Shown piece after piece: positions 43,768 to 52,148 of a DNA stretch of 64,000 nucleotides. Origin of the DNA: Flavobacterium johnsoniae (GTDB lineage: Bacteria; Bacteroidota; Bacteroidia; Flavobacteriales; Flavobacteriaceae); contig NZ_CP103794.1 of NCBI RefSeq assembly GCF_030388325.1, forward strand, positions 744,001-808,000. The letters are read 5' to 3'. The first letter of the stretch is position 1, and every line of letters starts with the position of its first letter. The position numbers and the translations under genes are program-made. A model generated the notes under the pieces. That model had not been told where the DNA came from. It did not search any database and saw nothing but the letters and a program-made list of their open reading frames with translations.

Positions 43768-45774
43768 TTATAATTTCTTGAATCTTACAGCTCCACCGCC
43801 TGCGCCGCCTAATTTCAATTGTAATTTATCTGAAGCTTTTACAGTTTTCTTCGAAATTGCTACGGCTTCTGGATTGTGTGTTTGATCTGTTCCTTCGGCA
43901 TCAACATAAATCTGTGCTTCGTAAGTTGCATTTGGATCTAAGAATGATAATGAAACCTCAACATTTCTTGGTTTTTCATTTGTTAAAGTTCCTAAATACC
44001 AATCAGCGCTATTTCTGTCTTTTCTTGCTGTTGTGATGTATTCGCCAATTTTTCCTTCTAAGATTTTAGTATCTTCCCAATCTGTTGGAACATCTTTTAA
44101 GAATTGCAACGCTGGTTTTCCTTCGTAATTTTCTGGAAGATCAGCTAACATTTGAATTGGAGAATAAATCGTTACATACAATGCCAATTGCTGTCCAACT
44201 GTTCCTTGAATTCTTTTTCCTGGATAACCTTGTTTTACTTCAACATCAAAAATTCCAGGCGTAAAATCCATTGGACCAGAAAGCAATCTTGTAAACGGAA
44301 TAATGCTTAAATGGTTTGGCGGATTTCCTTCGCTCCAAGCATTATATTCTTGTCCACGCGCTGCTTCTCTCGAAACCATGTTTGGGAAAGTTCTTCTTTC
44401 TCCCGTATCTTTTATTGATTCGTGGTATAAAACTGCTAAATCATATTGCGCTGCTTTTTCTAAAATATATCTGAAATAATTTACTCCAAATTGCCCGAAA
44501 TGCATTTGTTTCATATTCAATTTCGAACCTACATGACCGATTTTTACGGTATGAATTCCCAATTTTTTGTATAAAGCAAAGCCTTCGTCAACTTCTTTTA
44601 GGTAGTTAATTAAGTTTGAACCTGTTTCGTGGTAACCGATTAATTCGATGTTCTTTTTCTTTCCATATTCAACCACTTTTTCTAAATCGAAATTGTCAGC
44701 ACTTTTTGTGAAACTGAACATGTGCATACGGTTTTCATACCAACCCGGTGTCCAACCTTTGTTCCATCCTTCGATTAATAAATGGTGGAAACCTTCTTTT
44801 GCTGTAAAATCAATATATTCTTCAGCGTGTTTGGTTGTTGCGCCTTGTTTGTCGCTTTCCCAGAAAGTATATTTCCCGATGTGCATTCCCCACCAAATTC
44901 CTAAGTATTTGTAAGGCTTGAAATAACTTGCCGTATTCTTTAATTTGTTTGGTTCGTTTAAGTTTAAAACCAAATAAGAAGTAATCAATTCTCCAGGATT
45001 TTCACCAATTTGAAGAGTTCTCCAAGAAGAAGTAAAAGTATCTTTTACACGAACTTTTACACCGTCAGGCCAAGGCACTAAATCCGATTTTAATTCTGTT
45101 CCCTTAGTATTTACCAAAGTCATACTCGCAAAATCAATCAAGTTTGCTTCGTGGAAACTTAACGCTAATCCGCTTTTACTTTCGATTGTTAGTGGAGTTA
45201 AAACGGTATCCAAAGTACTTACTGGCGCATCTTTGAAAAGATATTCGTCACGATTTTCTCTGTTTGCTGGAATCCACCAAGCTTTTCCGTCTTCTTTTAA
45301 GTTGAAAGTTGTTTTTTCATCTGTAATGAAAATACTGTCTTTTACATTTTGTTTTGGATAAACATATCTAAAAGCAACTCCGTCATCGAAAGCACGAAAC
45401 TGAATTTGCAGTTTTCTTTTATTTCCAATTTTTTGCTGTAAATCAACGACCAATTGATTGTAGTGATTTCTGATGTTTTTCTTTTCTCCCCAAACTTGTT
45501 CCCAAGTTTCATCAAACGTAGAAGTTTTTGCTCCTTTTATTTCAAAGTTTGAACTTAAATCTTCGTTTCCTTTCAATACAAATCCCATATCAGACGGAGA
45601 AATCACTTCTGTTTTTCCATGAGAAACGGCGTATTTTGGAGCGTTTTTTACCAGCTCAAATTTGATTTTGTTTTTTCCGTTTGGCGATGCCAATTCGTAA
45701 GCGTTTTTCGTTTTTTGACTGTAGCCTATTGCTATCGAAAACAATACGGCTGGGAGAATTAGATAGTTTTTCAT
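43768..45774 (-). CDS. GH97-family alpha-glycosidase
   Basis: The 668 residues start with signal peptide MKNYLILPAVLFSIAIGYSQ. An N-terminal beta-sandwich covers about 25-285 (ELASPNGKNKIKFEL, RAFDDGVAFRYVYP). A TIM barrel follows (YKYLGIWWGMHIGKY, EGFHHLLIEGWNKGW). On the fourth strand the motif is VKIGHVGSKL, without the Asp that acts as nucleophile in retaining GH97 alpha-galactosidases. LYHESIKDTGERRTFPN on the next strand carries a Glu, as in inverting SusB-type alpha-glucosidases. The substrate in a xyloglucan locus is unclear. Periplasmic. Confidence 0.9.
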   Translation of the reverse strand: MKNYLILPAVLFSIAIGYSQKTKNAYELASPNGKNKIKFELVKNAPKYAVSHGKTEVISPSDMGFVLKGNEDLSSNFEIKGAKTSTFDETWEQVWGEKKNIRNHYNQLVVDLQQKIGNKRKLQIQFRAFDDGVAFRYVYPKQNVKDSIFITDEKTTFNLKEDGKAWWIPANRENRDEYLFKDAPVSTLDTVLTPLTIESKSGLALSFHEANLIDFASMTLVNTKGTELKSDLVPWPDGVKVRVKDTFTSSWRTLQIGENPGELITSYLVLNLNEPNKLKNTASYFKPYKYLGIWWGMHIGKYTFWESDKQGATTKHAEEYIDFTAKEGFHHLLIEGWNKGWTPGWYENRMHMFSFTKSADNFDLEKVVEYGKKKNIELIGYHETGSNLINYLKEVDEGFALYKKLGIHTVKIGHVGSKLNMKQMHFGQFGVNYFRYILEKAAQYDLAVLYHESIKDTGERRTFPNMVSREAARGQEYNAWSEGNPPNHLSIIPFTRLLSGPMDFTPGIFDVEVKQGYPGKRIQGTVGQQLALYVTIYSPIQMLADLPENYEGKPALQFLKDVPTDWEDTKILEGKIGEYITTARKDRNSADWYLGTLTNEKPRNVEVSLSFLDPNATYEAQIYVDAEGTDQTHNPEAVAISKKTVKASDKLQLKLGGAGGGAVRFKKL

Positions 45775-45817
45775 GTTTTTTGGAATTATTCTTTTTTGCC
45801 TAAATGCTGGCTATATT

Positions 45818-45959
45818 TTTTAAACACATAGAATCATAGTTCATTGGAAACTTAAAAAAGGCATTTCACCTGTTCAAATTCATATAGCTATGTGTTAGAA
45901 ACTAGTTTCTTTTTATTTTCTTTTTCACAAACAAAAACATATGTTTCTAAGTGTTTAAA
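45818..45959. repeat. 142-bp repeat, copy 1 (GH97-GH31 spacer)
   Basis: Ends are TTTAAACACATAGAATCATAG and, inverted, TTTCTAAGTGTTTAAA. It contains the palindromes ATAGCTAT and GAAACTAGTTTC. It matches 48477-48618 along its whole length with scattered differences. Confidence 0.85.
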
Positions 45960-45974
45960 TATTTTATTTTTTTA

Positions 45975-46031
45975 CCACAAATTCCGCAAATTATCACAAA
46001 TTCAATTCGTGTTAATTCGTGTAATTCGTGG
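45975..46031. repeat. ATTCGTG inverted repeat before GH31
   Basis: Left arm 45975-46002 (CCACAAATTCCGCAAATT...) and right arm 46004-46031 (...TAATTCGTGTAATTCGTGG) are imperfect complements over 28 bp. The right arm also repeats the unit TTCGTG three times. Confidence 0.7.
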
Positions 46032-46042
46032 CAGACTTACTT

Positions 46043-48442
46043 TTATTTTGCCCACTCAATTTTAAAAGTGGTTTTTCCGTTTAATGGATTTGAAGCTACT
46101 TCAAAATTGTTTCCAGTTTTGTTCACTTTTATTTCTTGTACTGCATCGCCTTCTGGTAAAAATACTTTGGCTGTTGCCGAAGTGGTTTTGTCGCTTGCGT
46201 AAACTTTCAATGTCAATTTGCTCCAATCCATATCTTTTGTAGACTGTGCTAAACCAATGTGTGGAATTGCTGTTCCGTCTTTGATTAAAACGATGATTGG
46301 CACTTCTCCGGCTTTAATTTTATGCCAACCCGATTGATACACTTTTTTAGTTTGGTAATCGATCCAAGTTCCTTCTGGAAGATAAACATCTCTTTCTTCA
46401 ACTTCTTCAAAAAGTGGTGCAACCAACATGCTTGAACCAAATAAATATTGATTATCCACTAACCAAGCTCCCGGATCGTTTGGATATTCTACAAATAAAG
46501 CACGCATCATTGGCAAGCCTTTTTGAGAACTTTCTTTTGCTTGAGCGTAGATATATGGCATTAATTCGTAACGCATATTATCTGCTTTTCTAAATCCTTC
46601 CAAGAAATCTTTGCTGTACAACCAAGGTTCGCGAGGCGGTTCTCCATGGCTTCTTACGTGTGAAGTCAACATTCCGAATGGTGTCCATCTTCTGTAAATG
46701 TTCTCAGGCGATTTTGTTGCAAAACCTCCAACGTCATGACTCCAGAAACTGAATCCGCTTAAACCTAATGAAAGTCCGCCGCGTAATTCTGCAGACATTG
46801 CTCCGTTTGTAGTTTCAGAATCTCCTCCCCAATGTAAAGGATAACGCTGACTTCCTGCCCAAGTACTTCTTGCCCAGATTAAAGTATATCCTTTTTCTTT
46901 TTGAGTGATTTCGGCGACTGCTTTGTTGTAACGTAACGGATATAAATTGTGCTCATAAAAACCAGTTCTTCCTGAATGGTAGATTCCATCTGGCGGAGCT
47001 GCTTCTCCAAAATCTACTTTGAAAACTGCAACGCCTTCATCAAATAACTTTTTCAATTTTCCTTGGTACCAAGAAATGGTTTCTGGGTTTGAAAAATCTA
47101 AAACAGCATCTTCATATGGGAGATTTCCTTTTCTGTCTCTTACCGCCAAGTTTTTATCCATAATTTCTGGGAACAAAGTATTCTTTGGCGTGAAGTATGG
47201 TAATTGCCAAAGACAAACTTGGAAACCGTCTTTCTTTAAATCAGACATCATTTTTGTAGCATCTGGGAAACGAGATTTTGCAAACTCGTAGTTGTTTCTC
47301 CAATCTACATCAAACCAGCCTGTGTCAAAATGAATAACATCGGTTGGGATTTTGTATTTACGCAAATCCCTTGCTACTTCTCTTCCTTCTTTTTCAGAGA
47401 AATAAGTAATTCTGCTCATCCAAAAACCGAAAGACCAAAGTGGTGGCATTGCTGCTTTTCCAGTCAAATTCGTGTATTGGTCTAAGATATCTTTTGGTTC
47501 TCCGATGAAGAAAAACAAATCGGCTTCGTCGTCGCCAATATACATTTCGTTAGCACTTGAAAAATATTTTCCGAAGTCAACTGTAATTGGTGTTGAATGG
47601 TGCATGAAAACTCCGTAACCACGGCTACTCATATAAAACGGAATCGGTTTGTACATCGTTTCATTTTGGATTCCGTTTGCATCGTCCGTCCATAAAACTA
47701 CTTTTGAACCACGTTTGTTGAATTGTGTGAATGATTCTCCACAACCAAATATTTTTTCGTCTGGTTCTAAGCTAAACGCAGCACCCATACTTCTTGAATA
47801 ATCGCTGTTTCGGCGAACATAAGAAAACGGAAGTGTCGGCGTGTATGTATTTTTGAAATCAGTATCGTGAAGTGTACTTGTTAGCAGTTTTCCTTTTTCA
47901 TCGTAGATTTTTACGTGCCACGGTTTTGTCAAAATCTCGACTTTTCCATGTTTGCTAGTGTAACTGTGACCGCCTTCGATTTTAGCATATTTCCATAATT
48001 CTGGATGATTTGGCGCAACGCCATCAACCAACATTAGAGATTCTTTTTCTGGGTGAAATTGTGGACCAGAAGTGGTTTTGATTCTAACTGTTCGATCTGA
48101 AACAAATTGAATTTCGAATGGCAAAACAGGAGATTCTGCATATTCTGTTGTTGGAAATTCGTTTGCTTTTTCCACATCTGGTTTCATCATCATGTTGTTG
48201 AAAGCCTGACGTGTTTTATAATTGTATCGCAGATATTTAATGGTTCCTTTTCCTGTTGCAGGATCAAAAGAAGCCAATTCGTCTGCGAAATAAAAAGTAT
48301 TCAGATAGTTCTGAAAATCTTTACTGATATCGATTGGCGCATTTAATACGTCTGCATTTTGGATTTGAGCGTTAGCATTTGGAACTGCTAAAAATCCAAA
48401 CATTAAAGCAGAAAACAATGCGGTTAGTTTTGAGTTTTTCAT
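46043..48442 (-). CDS. GH31 alpha-xylosidase
   Basis: Removes non-reducing-end alpha-1,6-xylose from xyloglucan oligosaccharides. The 799 residues have a signal peptide ending NANAQ. An N-terminal beta-sandwich precedes the barrel. The nucleophile is Asp477 in FKVDFGE and the acid/base is Asp541 in HWGGDSETT. The KxDFGE form and the WMSRITYFSEKEGREVA segment are those of YicI-like alpha-xylosidases rather than alpha-glucosidases. Type I signal, so periplasmic. It works in sequence with GH3: one removes xylose, the other the glucose so exposed. Confidence 0.93.
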   Translation of the reverse strand: MKNSKLTALFSALMFGFLAVPNANAQIQNADVLNAPIDISKDFQNYLNTFYFADELASFDPATGKGTIKYLRYNYKTRQAFNNMMMKPDVEKANEFPTTEYAESPVLPFEIQFVSDRTVRIKTTSGPQFHPEKESLMLVDGVAPNHPELWKYAKIEGGHSYTSKHGKVEILTKPWHVKIYDEKGKLLTSTLHDTDFKNTYTPTLPFSYVRRNSDYSRSMGAAFSLEPDEKIFGCGESFTQFNKRGSKVVLWTDDANGIQNETMYKPIPFYMSSRGYGVFMHHSTPITVDFGKYFSSANEMYIGDDEADLFFFIGEPKDILDQYTNLTGKAAMPPLWSFGFWMSRITYFSEKEGREVARDLRKYKIPTDVIHFDTGWFDVDWRNNYEFAKSRFPDATKMMSDLKKDGFQVCLWQLPYFTPKNTLFPEIMDKNLAVRDRKGNLPYEDAVLDFSNPETISWYQGKLKKLFDEGVAVFKVDFGEAAPPDGIYHSGRTGFYEHNLYPLRYNKAVAEITQKEKGYTLIWARSTWAGSQRYPLHWGGDSETTNGAMSAELRGGLSLGLSGFSFWSHDVGGFATKSPENIYRRWTPFGMLTSHVRSHGEPPREPWLYSKDFLEGFRKADNMRYELMPYIYAQAKESSQKGLPMMRALFVEYPNDPGAWLVDNQYLFGSSMLVAPLFEEVEERDVYLPEGTWIDYQTKKVYQSGWHKIKAGEVPIIVLIKDGTAIPHIGLAQSTKDMDWSKLTLKVYASDKTTSATAKVFLPEGDAVQEIKVNKTGNNFEVASNPLNGKTTFKIEWAK

Positions 48443-48476
48443 GAGTTAGTTTTATTCTTTATATATCTTAAAATCT

Positions 48477-48618
48477 TTTAAACACATAGAATCATAGCTC
48501 ATCGGAGTCTTTAAAAAGGCGTTTCACTTGTTTAAATTCACATAGCTATGTGTTAGAAACTAGTTTCTTTTAATTTTCTTTTTTACAAACAAAAAATCTA
48601 TGCTTCTATGTGTTTAAA
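48477..48618. repeat. 142-bp repeat, copy 2 (GH31-GH2 spacer)
   Basis: Same length, ends and internal palindromes (CACATAGCTATGTG, GAAACTAGTTTC) as 45818-45959. The right end TTCTATGTGTTTAAA is a better complement of the left end than in copy 1. Confidence 0.85.
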
Positions 48619-48637
48619 ATTTAACGTATTATGATTA

Positions 48638-51124
48638 TCATTCCGTTGTGATTACAATTGTGGATTGTTTCAATCCGTTTGCTGTTGCTGTTAATTCCAA
48701 TCTTCCAGATTTGTCTCCAGATTGAACAATTACTAAACATTTTCCTGCCATTGCAGTATGTTTATTTCCTTTGTACGATTCGTGGCTAACTGGATCTCCG
48801 CTGCAAACGCCTACAATTTTTCCGTTTCCTTTTAAAGAGAAATTGATTTCGTTATTAGCATTTGGAGCCAAAGTTCCTTTTGCATCTAAAATATCAACTG
48901 TAATAAATGACAAATCATTTTTATCAGCTTTGATGGTGCTTCTGTCGGCAGTTAGTTTTAATTGAGAAGGATCTCCGGCTGTTTTAATTTCTTTTTCTAA
49001 AACCACTTTTCCATCTTTACGAGAAATGGCTTTTAGAGTTCCCGCTTCAAAAGGAATTCTCCACATTACGTGTAAATCATCTCCTTTTTTGCTTCGTTTT
49101 CCAACTGATTTTCCGTTTACAAAAAGTTCAACCTCATCGGCTTTATTATAATATGCCCAAACGTCAACGGTTTGTCCTGCTTTCCAGTTCCAATGCGGAA
49201 AAATGTGCAGAACGGTTTTATCTGTCCATTCGCTTTGGTACATGTAGTACACATCTTTCGGGAAACCGGCTAAATCTACAATTCCGAAATACGAACTTAC
49301 CGATGGCCATTCGTATGGCGTTGGTTCTCCGATATAATCGAAACCTGTCCAAATGTACATTCCGGAAAGGAAATCGTGTTTTTTAATGACTTTCCAAGTT
49401 GCTTCGTGCGTAGAACCCCAAGGCGCCTGAACTTGATCATAGGCTGAAACCGTATTTCCAGGATTTCCTTGCGTAAATTTAAGATCCCATCTTACTGGCC
49501 ATTTTTTTATAGTATCTGAAACCGCATCATAATAACCTCTTGTTTCTAGACCTGAAGTAGTTTCCGTTGCAATGAAAGGTGTGTTTGGAAAGTTTTTTTG
49601 ATGATGTTCGTACGTTTGATGCGCATAATTGTAACCAATCAAATCTAAAATACCAGATTTTGCAATAGCATTAAACTGAACATTTTTTTTCTCAAATTGT
49701 AAAGTCACTTCATCAATATTCATGTTTACTGGCGGATTCATGGCTGCAGTCAACGGACGAGTTTTATCGTATTGACGCGTAATCGCCGCTAATTCTTTGG
49801 CAATTTCGACACCTTTTTCATTCCATTGTTCTGGAATTTCATTTCCGATGCTCCAAACAAAAATACTTGGATGATTTCGGTCGCGAAGCAATTGATCGAT
49901 TAGATCTTTTTTGTGCCATTTGTCCCAATCATTTGCGTAATCGTATTTGGTTTTGTTTTGTTTCCACATGTCGAAAGCTTCATCCATGACAATGAAACCC
50001 ATTTTATCGCAAAGATTTAAAAGTTCCGGAGCGGGCGGATTATGAGAAGTTCTGATTCCGTTTACGCCCATTTCTTTTAGAATTTCCAATTGACGCTCGA
50101 TGGCACGAGTATTAATTGCAGAACCTAATGCGCCCAAATCGTGATGCATACAAACTCCTTTTATTTTGACTTGTTTTCCATTCAAAATAAAACCTTTGTT
50201 CAAATCAAATTTGAAATCTCTGATTCCGAAAGTGGTTTTGTATTGATCAATTATTTTATCGTCGAGCGAAATTTCCGTAACTGCTGTATACAATTCCGGT
50301 TTTTCGACCGACCATAAAACTGGATTTTCGACTTCGGCAGTTTGCTTTATAGTTTGATTGGCATTGGCACCAATTGTAATATTTTGAGTAACCGATGTTA
50401 CTTTAGTGTCTTCTTTAAAAATAGTTGTTGTGACAATTGCTGTTTTTGAATCTTTATTCTGATTTTGAATTGTAGTTTCAAATTGAACAGAAGCTTTTTC
50501 AGCAGAAACTTTTGGAGTTGTAATATAAGTTCCCCATTGTGCTACATGAAGTTTGTCTGTAGTTTCAATCCAGACATTTCTAAAAATTCCTGAACCCGAA
50601 TACCAGCGTGAATTTGGTTGTTTTGAATTGTCAACCTTAACAATTATTTCGTTGTTTTTTTCTCCGTAATTTAAGTACGGCGTAATTTCATATTGAAAAC
50701 CAATATATCCGTTTGGGCGTTTTCCTAAATGATGTCCGTTTATCCAAACTTCACTGTTTCTGTAAACGCCGTCAAAAGTGATTGAAGTTATTTTTGTACT
50801 GTCTTCATACTCAACTTTAAATGTTTTTTTGTACCAGCCCAGACCTCCGTTAAGCGATCCTCCGCCATAACCTGCTGGACTTTTTTCATCAAATTTTCCT
50901 TCGATACTCCAATCGTGCGGAACATCTAAAGTTCTCCATTTTGTTGAAGTTCCAATTGTATCTTTATCAACAATACTATCATTAAGATGAAAACTCCAAT
51001 CTGTATTAAAAGAAACTTTTCGGTTTATAAATGCATCTTCCTTTTTAGTGCAGGAATTCAATAAAATAACTCCCGCTGCGATTGCCCATAAACGTATACT
51101 TTTTATGTTTTTTTTAATTTGCAT
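48638..51124 (-). CDS. GH2 beta-galactosidase lipoprotein
   Basis: Predicted to remove beta-1,2-galactose from xyloglucan side chains. The 828 residues have a lipoprotein signal with Cys25. GH2 sugar-binding and Ig-like domains follow (DVPHDWSIEGKFDEKSPAGY, NSEVWINGHHLGKRPNGY). The barrel has acid/base Glu429 in SIGNEIPEQW and nucleophile Glu521 in FIATETTSG. GIRTSHNPPAPELLNLCDKM is typical of the Bacteroidota GH2 galactosidases. A DUF4982-like and a C-terminal Ig-like domain end the protein. It is the first enzyme gene after the SusC/D/lipoprotein block. Confidence 0.92.
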   Translation of the reverse strand: MQIKKNIKSIRLWAIAAGVILLNSCTKKEDAFINRKVSFNTDWSFHLNDSIVDKDTIGTSTKWRTLDVPHDWSIEGKFDEKSPAGYGGGSLNGGLGWYKKTFKVEYEDSTKITSITFDGVYRNSEVWINGHHLGKRPNGYIGFQYEITPYLNYGEKNNEIIVKVDNSKQPNSRWYSGSGIFRNVWIETTDKLHVAQWGTYITTPKVSAEKASVQFETTIQNQNKDSKTAIVTTTIFKEDTKVTSVTQNITIGANANQTIKQTAEVENPVLWSVEKPELYTAVTEISLDDKIIDQYKTTFGIRDFKFDLNKGFILNGKQVKIKGVCMHHDLGALGSAINTRAIERQLEILKEMGVNGIRTSHNPPAPELLNLCDKMGFIVMDEAFDMWKQNKTKYDYANDWDKWHKKDLIDQLLRDRNHPSIFVWSIGNEIPEQWNEKGVEIAKELAAITRQYDKTRPLTAAMNPPVNMNIDEVTLQFEKKNVQFNAIAKSGILDLIGYNYAHQTYEHHQKNFPNTPFIATETTSGLETRGYYDAVSDTIKKWPVRWDLKFTQGNPGNTVSAYDQVQAPWGSTHEATWKVIKKHDFLSGMYIWTGFDYIGEPTPYEWPSVSSYFGIVDLAGFPKDVYYMYQSEWTDKTVLHIFPHWNWKAGQTVDVWAYYNKADEVELFVNGKSVGKRSKKGDDLHVMWRIPFEAGTLKAISRKDGKVVLEKEIKTAGDPSQLKLTADRSTIKADKNDLSFITVDILDAKGTLAPNANNEINFSLKGNGKIVGVCSGDPVSHESYKGNKHTAMAGKCLVIVQSGDKSGRLELTATANGLKQSTIVITTE

Positions 51125-51198
51125 AGGTACTTTTTTGTTTTTGGAATTTGAAGATAGAAATAAAAATCGATATCATTTATTTCTCAATAAAATAATTT

Positions 51199-51246
51199 AA
51201 GTCTCAGTCTTAAAGAACATTACAAATGCTTTTATGACTGAGACTT
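51199..51246 (-). terminator. intra-operon hairpin between the surface lipoprotein and GH2
   Basis: AAGTCTCAGTC (51199-51209) is an exact complement of GACTGAGACTT (51236-51246). On the minus strand AAATTATTTTATT follows. It would allow more SusC/D/lipoprotein message than enzyme message. The CAGTC core also resembles the CAGT-rich dispersed repeat. Confidence 0.55.
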
Positions 51247-51260
51247 CAAAACTAACTAAC

Positions 51261-52136
51261 TTATGATTTTGGAACTAAATGATAAATTAAATAATCGCCA
51301 TCTGCTCTAATAGCGATAAAACATAAACTTGTATCTGTTAGTTCAACAATTTTTACGTTGGTAAAACTGAAAGAAGGACTAAAATAACTTGGCTCGTTTG
51401 GATGCAGCATTTCTGTTCCTCCATTAAAAGAAATTCTATCATTTGTTTCGCCTGTTGTAAGGTTGAAATTGAATGTTCCTACTTTGGTTGTTTTTTGCGT
51501 ACTTCCTAAAGTTGGGTTGGTTTGGGTTACCGAAACATTATAACCTCCATTAAGATTAAATGTAATTTCTCCCCAATCTTTGTTCTCTAAACCTGCCCAA
51601 GAAATGTCTGAAAGATTTGGCCACCATCCTGGACCGCTTACAGCTCTGTTGACATAGCTTGGCGTGTTTCCAATAAACTCTAATGGAGCGGTCATGTATA
51701 AAACCCAAGTTTTTCCAGCTTGTCCGTTGGTCAGTTTATTCCATCTCGGATCACTGAAAAAAGTATTATCATTTTCAGGAACATCTACTGTTACTGGAGC
51801 AGCTTCTACCGAACCTCCTCTAACGAAGGCTGTATAAAAGACCGTATATTTTCCAGCAAAAGGAAAAGTTATTTTATCATCACTTTTATTAGAATGTCCA
51901 AGTTCGTTTCCGTTTGCATCAACGTATCTCCAATATGGAATTACGGTAGGATCTTCATTTTTTAAAATTACTTCATTCTTTTTTGCTGCATTTTGAGTTA
52001 TCGAGAACTCAAGTTTTTCTGGCGTAAGTGTTACTGCCGGTAAACTTTCACGATCTTCAACTGGCTCGCAAGAGAATAAAAACGAACTGATTGTTACAGC
52101 CGCTAATACTATATATAATATACGTTTCATAATCAA
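51261..52136 (-). CDS. PUL surface lipoprotein, probable glycan-binding protein
   Basis: A 291-residue lipoprotein, Cys23 followed by EPVEDRE, an acidic patch typical of surface export. A PKD/Ig-like domain covers about 35-115 (PYWRYVDANGNELGHSN, FPFAGKYTVFYTAFVRGG). A lectin-like beta domain follows, rich in Trp and aromatic residues (AGKTWVLYMTAPLEF, VSGPGWWPNLSDISWAGLE). Directly after susD, this is the place of SusE/SusF or SGBP-B proteins, which bind the glycan at the surface. Sequence similarity to those was not recognised, so the role rests on position and domain shape. Confidence 0.78.
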   Translation of the reverse strand: MIMKRILYIVLAAVTISSFLFSCEPVEDRESLPAVTLTPEKLEFSITQNAAKKNEVILKNEDPTVIPYWRYVDANGNELGHSNKSDDKITFPFAGKYTVFYTAFVRGGSVEAAPVTVDVPENDNTFFSDPRWNKLTNGQAGKTWVLYMTAPLEFIGNTPSYVNRAVSGPGWWPNLSDISWAGLENKDWGEITFNLNGGYNVSVTQTNPTLGSTQKTTKVGTFNFNLTTGETNDRISFNGGTEMLHPNEPSYFSPSFSFTNVKIVELTDTSLCFIAIRADGDYLIYHLVPKS

Positions 52137-52148
52137 TTTGTTTAAATG

